A stretch of 64,000 bases of DNA from Triparma columacea (lineage: Eukaryota > Sar > Bolidophyceae > Parmales > Triparmaceae). The translations under genes were made by a program, and so were the position numbers. The DNA lies in NCBI GenBank assembly GCA_030267965.1, contig BRYA01000003.1, positions 1 to 64,000 of the forward strand, given 5' to 3'. Shown here one piece after another: positions 20,013 to 32,076 of this stretch. The notes under the pieces are model-generated. The model saw only the letters and a program-made list of their open reading frames with translations. It was not told the DNA's origin and made no database searches. Numbering within the stretch: position 1 is the stretch's first letter; each line of letters opens with the position of its first letter.

Positions 20013-21430
20013 ATGTCGTGGCTTACTGAGAAGCTAGCTGCGATTTTCACGACGGGAATGTACGGAGGTGGGGGTTTAGTCCTGCTTACAATTGTATTGC
20101 TTTATGTTAAACAAGGTGAGAGGGTTGGGGGTGGAGTGAGAGAGTTGGGGGTGGGGTGAGAGAGAGACACACACACACGAGGTGTGAAACACAAGGTGTG
20201 AGAGAGAGACACACACACAAGGTGTGAGAGAGAGAGAAAAGAGGAGGTGGAAGGGTTCAACGTTTACCCACAATACTTCTTATACTTCTATTACATGGGA
20301 AACCCTCACCAACACACACACCCGCACCCCCACATCGACGTCTAACCGCTCTCCCCCCTCCCCACCCACCCGCCTAGACTCCCTCCTGTACTTCCCATCT
20401 ATCGGTGGCATGCCTAAGTTAACCTCCCAGAACCCCTCCGGTTACCGTTCCCCCGCTGACCTCGGCATCCCCTTCGACGAGCACGTCGTCCCCACCTCCC
20501 CCACGGTTTCCGTCCACCTGTGGGTCCTAAAGAGCCACCCAACAGCCCCGACCTTCCTCTTCTTCCACGGCAACGCCGGGAACATCGGCTTCAGGCTACC
20601 CAACGCATACAGGATGTGGAAGCTCGGGTACAACGTCGTCATGGTTGAGTACAGGGGTTACGGTGAGAGCCCGGGGGACCCCAAGATCAACGAGGCCGGT
20701 CTGAAGTCAGACGCCGAGGCCGTACTCCGTTGGTGCAAGCAGCCGGGGAGGTGGTTCGATGGGGACAACCTTTTCCTTTTCGGGAGGAGCTTGGGGGGGG
20801 CTGTAGCGTTCCACCTTGCGGGGCACGCTATGGAGAGGGGGTTGGGTATAAGGGGGGTCGTGGTAGAGAACACCTTCACGAGCATATCTGACATGGTTGA
20901 CAAGGTCATGCCCCTGGTGGCGCCGCTTAAGGGACTCGTCCTCAGGATCGGGTGGGACAGCAGGGGGATCGTGGGGAAACTCAATGTGCCGGTACTCTTC
21001 ATCAGCGGGAGGAGGGATGAACTCGTGCCTGTAGAACAGATGGACGAACTATACGAACTGGCTAAGGAGAGGAGGTGAGAAGGAGTGGGGGGGGGGGGTT
21101 CACAACGTTTCAAGAAAAGGTTAAAAAATAAAATTTACTTACCCCCATCCTCCCTCCCTTAGCACGAAGACCCGCATTTACAGGGTGGATAACGGGACTC
21201 ACAACGACACCTGGATGAAGGGTGGTGAGAGGTACTGGTCAGTATGGAAGAGCTGGGTCGACGACGTCCTCGGCGAGCTCGCCGGTTCCTTCGTTAACGG
21301 GGGGGGGGGAGGGGGGACTACGAACTTGAATAACGTGGCGGCTGTGGGAGTACCGGTGGGAGGGGAAAGCATACCCATCATGCCCAACACTATGGGAGGG
21401 ATCATGGGGGAAGGATTCAGGGGAGGGGGG
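20013..21430 (+). CDS. ABHD13/Bem46-family alpha/beta hydrolase, 3' end lost in gap
   Basis: Predicted join 20013-20115, 20378-21074 and 21163-21430 (runs into N). Exon 1 encodes a start, one membrane helix (GGGGLVLLTIVLLYVKQ), then phase 1 to exon 2, which opens DSLLYFPS, the usual start of the Bem46 domain. Catalytic residues are visible: nucleophile Ser in GRSLGG, Asp in ISGRRDELVP, and His in DNGTHNDTW, the last recovered only by splicing to exon 3. FFHGNAGN is the oxyanion region. The protein is a type II membrane serine hydrolase, probably an acyl-protein thioesterase or lipase-like enzyme; the substrate is unknown. The Gly-rich C-terminus enters a G-rich gap, so the stop codon is not visible. 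Confidence 0.9.
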
Positions 21431-21462
21431 NNNNNNNNNNNNNNNNNNNNNNNNNNNNNNNN
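21431..21462. other. Assembly gap (32 N)
   Basis: A run of 32 N after a poly-G tract. It removes the end of the hydrolase gene. Only about 24 bases separate it from the stop of the minus-strand gene at 21487. Confidence 0.95.
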
Positions 21463-21486
21463 GATTAAAAACATGTATCGAAATAT

Positions 21487-24400
21487 TCATCCCGGGAGCG
21501 TTGGAACTATCACAGCGCCCCCCCCCCCACCCCCGGCGCCCTCAGCCTCCACGACGATCCCCTGCAACTTGCTCCCAGACCTTGCGGTCAACCTCTTTGT
21601 CGCCCTGGCGCCCTCAGCCTCCACGACGATCCCCTGCAACTTGCTCCCTTGCCTTGAGTTCAACCTCATTGTCGACCTCGACTGCTTCCCGAAGACCTCC
21701 GTACAAAGCTTCCCGGACAGTTTTCTTGTCACCAGTCCTGTCTCCTCGGACACCCCCCCCTCCACACCAGTATCCTCCGTTCCCTCCTTTTCCATCATTT
21801 CCTCAATGTCCCGCTTCACATTAATGATTTCGGTCCTCTTTGAGATCAATCCACTCTTCCTTCCAATCAAGAATACGCTTATCAAAGCGGCGATAAGTTG
21901 CATAAGCACCGAAAACTTTCTATCACCTGCCTTCGCAACGAACCACAGATTAACGATCGTGCTAGGTATATCCTCCAAAACCATCCCCCTGAGCGCCAGC
22001 TCGATGACAGTCAGATCCAGCGATAAGAAATCCAGCCTGATGGCGTAGTTCTCCGTCGTGATCTCTCCCCCGTCCACGTGGCTCATGGCCTTCTCGTACG
22101 CCATCATGGTTTCTGCGTCCCCCTCAATGATCCTGGTTAGGCCGTGGATCATACGGAGGCGGATCATGACGCCGTAGAAACCGGTCGGGCAGCTCATCAA
22201 CGCGACGGCCAAGAGGAGGATGAACTGGGGGGAGTTGACGCCGGAGCCCCCGACGACTACGACGAGGAAATTTAAGAAGTCGCTCATTACGTCGATGGTT
22301 TCGACGGCGAGCCAGAAGTACTGGCCCCTCTTTCTGTTTCTAATCATCAGGGCCAGCTTGTCCGCCGCGATCAGCCTCTTCTCCTTCCCCCTCTCGATCC
22401 CCCTGCTCGCCGCCTGCTTGTACACCCAGATGCTCAGCGGCATGAGCAGCAGCGTGCACCCGACGCCGACGTATATCGGGACCAGGCTCTCCACGGGCTT
22501 CGGCTCGACCCGGATCACGACGGGCGAGGCGTCCCCGATCTGATCGGTGGTGCCCTTGAAGTAGAACGTAACGTAGAGCGTGAGCGTGGCGCCGGCAGAA
22601 ATATGCAGCTCGTACTTGTACTCGTTGCCCTGGTTAAGGATGGCGGACTGCTCATTACCACCGTTTATTGACGTTACTAAGGTGAACCAAATACTTGGGT
22701 CGGCAACCGCGTTCCCGTAAATATCGCGAGGATAAACTAAAACTTCCCAAATTGTCTCGGTGGTGCTGTCGATGGTCTTGTCCCCCATGTTAATGAGGTT
22801 GTGTGTGCAGGCTGCAGCCGAAACTGCAGCCGGAAGCACCACAAAGCCGAAGGACTGCAAGCTCACTCCGTTGAGGCTCATGTAAAGCTGGTAGTTCCCG
22901 GAGACTTCCACGGCGCCGCCTGAGGAAATTTTAATGCTGTGAGAGGAAGGGGAACGCTCTGCAATGTTGACCTTGCTTGACCCGTCGAGGGACCAAATAA
23001 CGGTGTCCATTATGGAGAACGTGGGGTTCAAGAAGGAGTCGAAGGTGCGGACGGAACCCTCAAAGGTGTCCCCGGCAGTAATTGCTGATGGAAGGTCAAT
23101 TTGTGTTTTCGAAGGTTCGGAGATGGACGGAAGGACCTGGACAGCGTATGGAGAGCCCTTGAAGTGGTCACCATTCAAAGGGTTGGTTATGCTCACGGAC
23201 CAGGTGACGGCGGCGTCGAATTGCATTGTAATTTGAGGGCCTTCTGCACCGGAGGAGTAAGTTCCGGTGCTCGATATGTCGTTGGTGAAGGACCTATTAT
23301 AGGCAGAAGATATGATTGTCGTGTTTGCCCACGTCATCACCCAGTCTGACCCGAAAGCGGTGGAGCCTAGGAGGGCGTCGTTCGTGTGTTGGCGGAGGGT
23401 CAGGGGGATTACCACGACATCCCCGGCAACAACCGTTTGAGGAACTTGGGCTAGGGAGTTGGGAGCGTAATATATGCAAGAGTCTTCGCTTGATGAAGTC
23501 ATGTCAGAGGAGTAGCGACCGGTTGGACATTCGAAGCACGACGAAGACCCCGAGAAGGGGTTATATTTGTTAACGCCGCAATCCGAGCAGGAGATAGAAG
23601 CGGTTGAGGCGCTGAACTTTCCGGCAGAGCAGTCCGTGCACACGGCATCGCCGACGCGGCTGAGGGTTGGAATGGTGGGTGAGAATTGTTGCGCTTGCTC
23701 CGCTCCTCGCCTCGCCTCGCCTCGCCTCACCTCATCTTGCCCTCCTCGCACGCCGAGCAGGAGTAGGAGTAGAGAGATCCTATGATATTTTCGCCAAACG
23801 TTGCCAGAGAGTCGCCCATAGTGCCTCTATACCCCGCGGCGCAACCTGAGACTTCTATACTACCACCGTTCTGCGTTAAATCGTTGGGCGCATTGTTTTC
23901 GAAGGTGCTCCCGTAGAGGGTTACTGCACCAGAGTGCAACCATATACCAGCACCCGAGTTTTCATTTGCGTTGGCAGTGTTGGAAGAGAAGGTTGAGCCG
24001 GTGATGGTCACCACGGAGCCATCATCTATGTACATCGCTCCTCCCCTGCCCCAACTTCCAGGTGCCACATTGCGTTGGAATGTGCAACGCTCGATTGTAA
24101 CGGTTGATCCATCTCTCACATAAACTCCAGCGCCATAGTAATTTGTCCCGCACTTGTTATCCACGAATAAGACATTCGTAAATGAGGTTTTGGTCTCTTG
24201 GCAATATGCCGCGCCACCTGCGATTCTATTCCCTAACTTCACAGTGACGTCCGAGATCGTAGTTTCACTCGACGTGCCAGTGAAAAGCATCAACACACCC
24301 CAAGAGTCCGACCCAGACAGCACACAAGCATCGCCGGAAGACGCGTCGCACCTAAGGTGGAGAGGGTGAGGGAACGCAAAAGCAGCCTCTGCTGTTGCCC

Positions 24401-24560
24401 ATGAAGCCTCATAGGGAGTGGATGACCCCGTCAGTGTTATTGTATCTGCTTCTGTCGAAGACGATAGGGTGCTAACTAGCTGCCACCCTGTCGACAAAGA
24501 CAGAGCCAAAGGGAAGAAGTGGAGGACTAACAGGCATGCGGGAAGAAGACTCAAATGCAT
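21487..24560 (-). CDS. Beta-helix/GCC2-GCC3/filamin-like membrane protein
   Basis: Two exons, 24560-23731 and 23659-21487, joined in phase 2 (ATGAG|GTGAGG ... CCTCAG|C), 1000 residues. Met53 of the longer frame is chosen as start because it opens a signal peptide (SLLPACLLVLHFFPLALS). A beta-helix region follows to about 260 (GGAAYC, GAGVYV, GGAMYI, GAGIWL). Two or three Cys-rich modules (ACEEGK..., CTDCSAGKFS, CFECPTGRYS) follow, then about three filamin-like Ig units (PSAITAGDTFEGSVRTFDS) to about 665, a membrane helix (VPIYVGVGCTLLLMPLSIWV) and a further cluster of helices at about 745-890 including EDIPSTIVNLWF. The tail has a duplicated SKLQGIVVEAEGA block. It shares its overall plan with the gene at 11500-17643; a surface receptor role is inferred. 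Confidence 0.85.
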
Positions 24561-24756
24561 TTCTCTAGGGAGTCGGTCGGACCTGGGCGAGCTTAAAAAC
24601 GTCCGCGTGGGACTGGATGGGGACTGTCTGTGAATGTGCTCTTCAACAGAGATTTTCCTTTCCGGAAACCGAACTAACTTCAGCAATGACTTCAGCACTT
24701 TCGAGCTAATCTTCAAAACACCAGAATTCGTTTAAAACTGCTATCGTTGAGCCAAA

Positions 24757-27502
24757 ATGTGGAGGTATGCGATGTCTCTCGTCCCTTCGACCATAGCGTC
24801 GTCTGAATCAGACGACAAACGTCTTCTTGCAACTAGTTGGGGCAAACCATCGCTGAAGCAAGGGAATAAGATGGTGCCAATTCTGTGTCAGGACGGTACG
24901 GTGGTGAGTATCGTGCAAAGGATGTAACTTTATGGGGTACATTCACGTGGGAAAATGTCCGAAAGTCTGGGGTTGTCTTTGGAACATGCTTTCAAGAGAG
25001 AAGTCATCAAGAGCATCATCGGCCCCATCAAGCAAAACCATCATTTTTTCATTCGCAGTGATCGTTGGCGTTGAAGGTCGCCGCATGATCGAGGGTAGTG
25101 GATTATGGGCTTTCCTCCTCCTGTTGAAATATCGACTGACTAGACTTCCTTCCCTCTCCCCCAACACCACCCGCAGGTCCTGCCTTACAATGCCCCTTCC
25201 CGCGCTTCCCAAATCTCGAGATTGAAGTCCGCTACGTTTGACGTGTTGATAATCGGCGGGGGGGCGACCGGCCTGGGAACGGCGCTTGATGCTTCTACGA
25301 GGGGTCTCTCAACCGCCTGTGTGGAGGGTGGGGATTTCGGGGGCGGCACAAGCGGAAGGTGAGTATGGGGAGATTTGTTTGGTTGGCAACTCAATCGCAT
25401 CGCTCTAACCCTGCATCGTACCCTAACCGCGCACACCAACCACGCACCAAGGTCCACCAAGTTGATCCACGGGGGTATTAGGTACCTGGAGAACGCTTTC
25501 AAGAACCTTGACTACGGCCAGTACGAACTCGTGAAGGAGGCTCTCTCTGAGCGCGCCCACATGCTCAAGGCCGCGCCTTATATGAACAAGCCCCTCCCCA
25601 TCATGATACCCATGGTGAGAAGGGCTTCGTCTACTACCTACTACTCCTGCTCGACTGTTGCTTGAAATGAAACTCCACTAACGCAATCCCCACTCACGCA
25701 TCCCAATAACGCACCCACCCCTTCCGCGACTCGCTTCGCTCGTCGCCTGCTTCGCTCGTCGCCCCCAGTACGTGGAGAACTGGTACGATCCTCTTTTTAT
25801 ACCGTACTACCTGGCGGGCGCAAAAGTTTACGACTTCGTCGCTAGCCTGACGCATGGGGACACCGGTGTGCCGGGGAGCTACTTTGTCGGGAGAGACGAG
25901 GCTAAGTACAAGTTCCCGATGCTTAAGGACGACGGCCTCTGGGGCGCCATTGTGTACTACGATGGCCAGATGAACGATGCCCGCATGGCCCTGCACCTCG
26001 CGCTGACTTCGTGTCAGAGCGGTGCGTGCGTCGCCTCCCGGGTGGAGGTTGAGGGTATCCTGAAGGACAAGAAGGGCAAGACGGTGGGAGCTAAAGTTAG
26101 GGATAAGGAGACGGGGGAGAAGGTGAGAACGGGGGGATTTCAGGAAAGCAAGGCACTTTAACTAGACTAGGAGGAGCGCAGCGATAAAATTGATGCAACG
26201 TTTCTTTGGCTCCGGTCATCGATTCAACCTTCCCTCCCTCCCTCTCCCGCTAGTCGCCCACCAACACAACCCTTTCCACGGCTCGCTTCGTTCGCCGCTG
26301 CAGTTCGTTGTTAAGGCAAAATGCGTCGTCAACGCGACGGGGCCCTTTAGCGATGGGATTAGGAAGATGGACGATCCCAAGGTGCAGAATATCATTAAGG
26401 GCGCGGCCGGTGTCCATGTAGTGCTTCCGGATCATTACAGCCCCGACAACTGCGGGCTAATTGTTCCCAAGACTAGCGATGGGAGGGTGCTCTTCTTCCT
26501 CCCCTGGGAGGGAGGGACAATCAGCGGGACGACTGACAGCGGCACCGAGATCTCCATGGAGCCTAGCCCTACTGACGAGGAGGTCGGCTTCATAATAGAG
26601 GAGGTGAGAATGGACAAAAAGTGCAAGCGCGTGGCGAGGAGGACCAAAGCAACGACAATGGCGCGCTAAATAAACTTATTGCGGCAAACGAAGCACAGTT
26701 CTAACCCCCTTCGCTCCTACACGCTCACTCTTTGCAGGCCAACAAATACCTCAAGAGTGACAAGTCCGTGAATAGCACGGATGTCAAGGCGGCTTGGAGT
26801 GGGATCAGACCTCTCGTGATGGACCCAAACAAGAAGGACACCAAGTCCATTTCGAGAACTCATGTCATTGAGGTTAGCAAAAGCAATATGGTCACCATTG
26901 CGGGGGGCAAGTGGACCACTTATAGGAGGATGGCTGAGGAGGTCGTCGATATGGTGCTCAAGGTCAACCCCGAACTGAGCAAGGGGAAACAGGTTAGGAA
27001 GTGCGTAACTGAGGGACGCGGCATCATAGGAGCAGACAGGATGGGCGTCGTGGTTGGGGGGAAGTTTGACAGGATCAACGTTACCCTCAGGGAGGAATAC
27101 GGCTTGCCTTTGGACGTGAGCAGGCACTTGGTGTCGAATTACGGCACGAGGGCTCTTCAGATTGCAGAGCTCGTCAAGTTGGAGGGACCGTACTCTGACC
27201 AAAGCCTCGTTCATCCAGTCTACGGGGCAAAGAGGCTGCAGGGAAGGTACCCCTTCTTGCTGGCTGAGGTCACCTTCGCGTGCAGGCAGGAGTACGCTCT
27301 AACAGTGCAGGACGTGTTGGCGAGGCGGACGAGGCTTGCCTTCATCGACAGCGAGGCTGCAGTAAGTTGCGTCGATCAGGTAGCGTCGATAATGGCCAAG
27401 GAGCTAGGGTGGTCGAGCAAGAGAAAAAGGGAGGAAATTGAAGCGTTCAAGAAGTTCGCAAAGACGATGAACATGGACGAAAAGGGGAAGGGAGGGTGGT
27501 GA
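24757..27502 (+). CDS. GPD2: FAD-dependent glycerol-3-phosphate dehydrogenase (mitochondrial type)
   Basis: Six exons joining in phase: 24757-24903, 25177-25358, 25452-25614, 25769-26122, 26304-26603 and 26738-27502, giving 636 residues, near the usual family size. The enzyme oxidises glycerol-3-phosphate to dihydroxyacetone phosphate and passes electrons to quinone at the inner mitochondrial membrane. Visible motifs: the FAD-binding FDVLIIGGGATGLGTALDA, GTSGRSTKLIHGGIRYLE (split by an intron), GAIVYYDGQMNDAR, CVVNATGPFSD, LPWEGGTISGTTD, AAWSGIRPLV and TIAGGKWTTYRRMAEE. The first 49 residues could be a mitochondrial presequence. No C-terminal EF-hands are present, unlike animal enzymes. It is divergent from the gene ending at 24560, with a 196-base spacer. 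Confidence 0.95.
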
Positions 27503-27581
27503 AGTTTGGGCCGTAGGGTTTCATGAAGAGAAGGCGTTTTGGTTTGCATTTGACACCGAAACTTCTTTTAATCCAATCGTC

Positions 27582-29459
27582 TCATCTGTTCTCCTCCCAA
27601 CTCCCCCTGTCCTTAATGTCCACCATGACATTGTAATGCTTTCTCGCCCACTTAGTGTAACCATTTCCAAGACCTGTCTCCATCTCCCCATTGTAGTTCA
27701 CATCCCCCCCTCCCCCATTCACCTTCACCATCGTCTTCGCCCCATTCCCATCCGCATCCCCCGTCGTCCCCACCCCCGTCTCAATTTTCTTCCCCGTCCC
27801 CGTCACCGTCCCCGTCCCCGCCACCTCCTCCTTCTTCTTCCCCTCCGCGAACGAGCCCGAAGGTGTTAGTGTGGCTTCCAATGCAGATGGTGTGAAGGCC
27901 GGAGTGCATACGTTAGCTGCCAGCAAACTGCGGGTCCCGGGGGAGTGAGCAGCAAGTGTTAGTATGAAAACACCGCCTTTCATTGTAACGCCCGTTGTTG
28001 TCCTCGCTCATGATTGCGCGATACATTTGGTCAGTTCTTACCTTTCCATTACTTCCCTAACGTGCGGACCTAGGTCTGGTTGCGGTTGCTGTTGTGGTTG
28101 CGGTAGCGCCTTTGCCGTCTCGGTGGGGGGAAGGGGGATCGATAGCTTCGTGAGGCTCGATCTGAAAGCTGCCTTTTTGTCGACAACGCGAGTGGTGTCT
28201 TTGCCATCCATGTCTTCCTTGACCGCCCTCATCTGCCTGTGCATCTTAGCCCTCAACCTCTCCAATCCACCCTCGATCCCCTCCGTGACTCTCCTAAGCG
28301 GGGTGCTCGGTATGTACACGGCTTCCTCCTCCCGGGGTAAGGGGAAGCATGATATGACGTTTCTAGCGGACTGAGTTGACCACTTTGATGCAATGGGTGC
28401 TAGCATGCTTCGAACCCCGGGGGGGGTTGTTAAGGGGGGGAGGGGGGACGAGGGGATTTCGATAATCTGTGGTGAGGCGAGCGAGCGTGTAACAGAGCGA
28501 AGCCAATCGTGCGGAAGGGTTGCTGTGTGTTAATGGTCACTAAAACATCGTCGTCACTCGCCTGGGCTCACCTCGATGATGTCCTCCTCTTTATTACTGT
28601 CCTCCCCCTCTTCCCCTTCCTCTTTCCCCTCATGCCTCTCCTCCTCCTCCTCCTCTTCCTCCTCCTCCTCCTTTACAACGAGATTGAAAAGGTTCCTCCC
28701 CCCACCACCTAAAATCAACTTCTCCCTCTCCGACTGTATCTCACTTCTCGCGTCTTCCTCGTACCATACAGGCGTCTTCGCGATTAACAAGGTGGATGCT
28801 TGATGTACGACGCAGTTGGAGGAGGTAGGGGAGGAGGAAGAGGAAGAGGGTGGGAGTAGGATGAGGTTCTGTATGTAGTCGCCGTTTACGCTGTTCACGC
28901 TGTTAACAGCAGCTTTTGGGGGTGGCGAGTCGAATGGATTACGAGCGCACGTTGGAGCGACACTCGCGCTCGACGAGGACGTCTCACAAACCCTGAAATT
29001 CTTCCTCCTAAGTAGATCCTCGTCACTGACAGCCCCTTCAAATGGTGAATGTGTCAACAACAGGTCCGATGCAGAGAAGGGGTGAGTAATATCAACAGTA
29101 TCGAGCGGTGTTAACAGTGGTGTTATGGCATGACAGGGGAGGACATCTGAGCCAGCAGCTCTGAGAGCCGTGGCATCATTTCGAAATTGACAGGATAACT
29201 TGAAATCTGCTATACACATACGCTCCATTATCCCTTTAGGTGTTGGCGATAGTTTCATAGTTGAGGAGTTCGGTTTTGATATGAATTGTGACGCATTTGC
29301 GTTTGTAGATGTGGAAAATGAGTCAGAAGATGAGAGGGGAAGACGAAAAGTGTTTGATGAAAGAGGAGTTGAGGGGGATTGGAGGTTCGTTAAACTACTC
29401 AGGGGGGATCGATGTTTGGGTTTGAGCTTAGAGGCTTGGGGGGAGGCGTTTTGATGCAT
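27582..29459 (-). CDS. Unknown low-complexity protein, three exons
   Basis: Predicted join 29459-28572, 28466-28042 and 27927-27582, all in phase, 552 residues. Donors are ATCGAG|GTGAGC and GGAAAG|GTAAGA; acceptors are CACCACAG and GACCCGCAG. The first exon is Ser/Thr/Pro-rich with a non-repetitive patch (PKGIMERMCIADFKLSCQF), a second patch (TPVWYEEDARSEIQSEREK) and a Glu-rich run. Exon 2 contains a basic helix-like segment (GLERLRAKMHRQMRAVKEDM) and a Gln/Pro run. The end is Gly/Thr-rich, then KWARKHYNVMVDIKD. No signal peptide or membrane helix is visible. The family is not recognised; it looks like a mostly disordered cytoplasmic or nuclear protein. It is convergent with the dehydrogenase gene (80-base spacer). 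Confidence 0.6.
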
Positions 29460-29661
29460 TTTGAGGTTGATGGTGGAATGAGGTTCTTGTGCCGAATTTA
29501 TTTTCCAGAATTTGACCCAATTTGGAAGGGAGAGGGTGCCGACAGGGGATAAGATTTTTTGAGAATTAGAGGGGGGAGCTTAAGGTTGTGTATCATTGAA
29601 AAAAAGTATTGCCGCCGTTGCCGTTTCTTTTCCAACTCTACACTAAACAGCATTATTTCCC

Positions 29662-30224
29662 TCACAAGCTCAACTCTTTTCGTCCCTTCTTCAGCCTATT
29701 CTTAATGATCTTCTTCCCGTGTCTATCGCTCAGTCTTTTCAAGAAGCCGTGCTTGCGCTTCCGGCGGCGAATCGACGGCTGGAAGGTGCGCTTTATGAAG
29801 GTGATGAACTCCTCAAAAAGAGACGCGGGAGGTGGGAATCTGGAGGGTTGAGGGAGGGTGCGTTAGAAAAAGCAGAGTTCTTAAGGTTCGGCTAGTCATC
29901 CCCAGACATCGCTATGCATCGCTTCTTCCCCCCCCTTCCACCTTTTCTTTCCCAACCCCCAACTCCGTCCCTGCTTGCCACCATCATACACCTCTCTTTC
30001 AATTTTTTCTAATACACTATTAGCCGTTCTCACCTAGATAACACGGTATCTCCCGTGGCCGTCGGAACAGCGCGGATAGATTGTGTGAGGCAAGATAAGG
30101 GGGCAAAGGCGGTTCGTCGATGTAACCCTACTCTAGAAATCATGGATTGGAGACCTAAGCTGGATATCTGTGCGTATCCCAACATCGCACATCGCTGAAT
30201 TGGACTAAGAGCTATTCTGAACAT
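29662..30224 (-). CDS. Ribosomal protein bL34 (organellar)
   Basis: Two exons, 30224-30034 and 29839-29662, joined in phase 2 (CTAG|GTGAGA ... CCTCCAG|A), 122 residues. Exon 2 encodes the bL34 core: KRTFQPSIRRRKRKHGFLKR, then RLSDRHGKKIIKNRLKKGRK and ELSL, which matches bacterial L34 (KRTFQPSNLKRKRVHGFRAR) almost along its whole length. The N-terminal 63 residues are Arg/Ser/Leu-rich without acids at first (MFRIALSPIQRC), consistent with a mitochondrial presequence. It lacks a signal peptide, so mitochondrial rather than plastid ribosomes are favoured. The conserved part has no start codon of its own and is seen only after splicing. Its start is 105 bases from the divergent FolE gene. Confidence 0.9.
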
Positions 30225-30329
30225 CTGTAATGTAGTAAATTGATGATTGGGGAGAAATGGTGGACTCAGCCTCTGATTTGGTAAAATTTGTTGAGGGGTC
30301 AACGACACGCCTTAGAGCAGGGTTGACAG

Positions 30330-31261
30330 ATGAGCGATAACGCATCAACAACTACGACGTCGAAGGGAGGTAGTAAGCGAAAACTTGAGGTGTCACACCA
30401 AGAATTGACCAATAGCGTCAGCGAAACACCGACTCCTCCTCCAATTAGTGAAGGGGGGAGCCCCCCAGAGAGCGGTAGCGAGTTGAAGAAGCCTAGATCG
30501 AGTTCATTTAGCAGAATCGCGGGTCCCAATAACCCCGATACGTCTTCCCCTCCTCTTCCCCTGATGACAGACGAGGAAAGGTGAGTGGGGTGGTGGATAG
30601 TGATGTGGGTGTGGCATCTTGGCGTTCTTCCGCACGCACGACATCATCTCACATGCTTTCCTTTCCTTCCCCTCCTCCCGCTAGACTCGAGAAAATGAAA
30701 GGAGCTTGCGAAACCATCCTCCAATGCATCGGTGAGGACCCTGAAAGGGAGGGGCTGGTAAAGACCCCCAAGAGATGGGCGGAGGCCCTTCTCTTCCTTA
30801 CCAAGGGCTACACCCAGACGGTCGAGGAGGTTACGAATGACGCCATCTTCGAGGAGGGCTTGGGAGGTGCTAACGATATGGTCGTGGTCAGGGACATAGA
30901 CATCCACTCCCTCTGCGAGCACCACATGGTCCCCTTCACCGGGAAGGTCCACGTAGGGTACATCCCCCGCCGGAAGGTTCTGGGGATCAGCAAAATCGCG
31001 CGGATAGCTGAGGTTTATGCCAGGAGGCTCCAAGTTCAGGAGAGGCTCACTAGGGAAATAGGGTCCGCGATCATGAACGCAATCAACCCTCTAGGGGTCG
31101 CCGTGGTGGTGGAGTGCAGCCACATGTGCATGGTCATGAGGGGGGTGCAGAAGGTCGGCAGTAACACAGTCACCAGCTCAGTCTTGGGCTGCTTCCAGAC
31201 GGATCAGAAAACGAGAAGCGAGTTCTTCTCCATCATAAACGGGGGCAACTTCCGAAGGTAG
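30330..31261 (+). CDS. GTP cyclohydrolase I (FolE type)
   Basis: Two exons, 30330-30580 and 30685-31261, joined in phase 2 (GAAAG|GTGAGT ... CGCTAG|A), 275 residues. It converts GTP to dihydroneopterin triphosphate, the first step toward folate and pterins. The catalytic domain is complete: [84 protein letters not shown] and [12 protein letters not shown]. The zinc ligands Cys and His of LCEHH and the Cys of CSHMCM are kept. The first about 85 residues are Ser/Pro-rich and disordered; no targeting signal is obvious. Confidence 0.95.
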
Positions 31262-32076
31262 GGGGGGGGGATGTGTTGGTCTCTAGTGTGAATTAATAGC
31301 AGATGTGATTTTTGTAGTAGGTTTTTGAAGTTATTGTGTTTTATTAGTCTGAGATCTTAGATGGCTTTGCAGAAATGAATTAAGGAGGTTGGCAACTTAT
31401 GATTTCGCGGTACGTCGCAGTGCGCAGGTAATAAATGTTATGTTTTATGGCCAAGAGTACGTAACCGATGTCAGTAGGGGCTGATAACCGACGGTTCTTG
31501 ACAACTGTAACTTCTTAAGGTTATTCTATTTCAATTATTATTCAAAAGTATTTTTTATCATATTTAATTTGATGCTCAGTGATACATCCTTGTAAAAAAT
31601 CATTATGATCGTCAAATAAAATATTTTTTGGACAAACTTATTATACTTTTAATTAATCACAATAATGTATTCATTGATTGAATATGACTTTAAATTGATT
31701 TCAAATCTAAATATTGGGAAATTTGTTCAAGCATAATTATTGAATTTCTTAAAATACTTTTTATTTCATTTGGAATCAAATAAATAAGATTTGATCATTA
31801 TTAAATATTTTCGACGCTGTAAATAATATTCAAAGATGATTAATCCCATCAAACCAACTCCAAGATTTTTTTGGCGGTTTTGCCCACCTATTTGGAGAGT
31901 TTGAGTGATTGAAGACACATTCGTCGAAGACCTTATTCCTTAGTCTTCAGCCATATATCTTCCACCTACTTTACTTGTATTCAGAAATAAGCTCCGTCTC
32001 AGTCATCCGAATATCCAAATCCCATTTCCCGACTTTATCTCAGTTATCCTCAAATCCATATCCCCTTCCCGACAGC
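31262..32076. other. AT-rich intergenic region
   Basis: About 800 bases, very AT-rich between 31520 and 31860 and much lower in GC than the flanking exons. A frame reaches back to 31909 but its first 56 codons look like 5' UTR. No RNA gene, repeat array or mobile element was recognised. Confidence 0.6.

Noticed and set aside
31262..31908. Possible transposon or RNA gene in the AT-rich spacer
   Set aside because: No terminal repeats, coding frame, tRNA-like fold or tandem repeat could be seen; base composition alone is not evidence.
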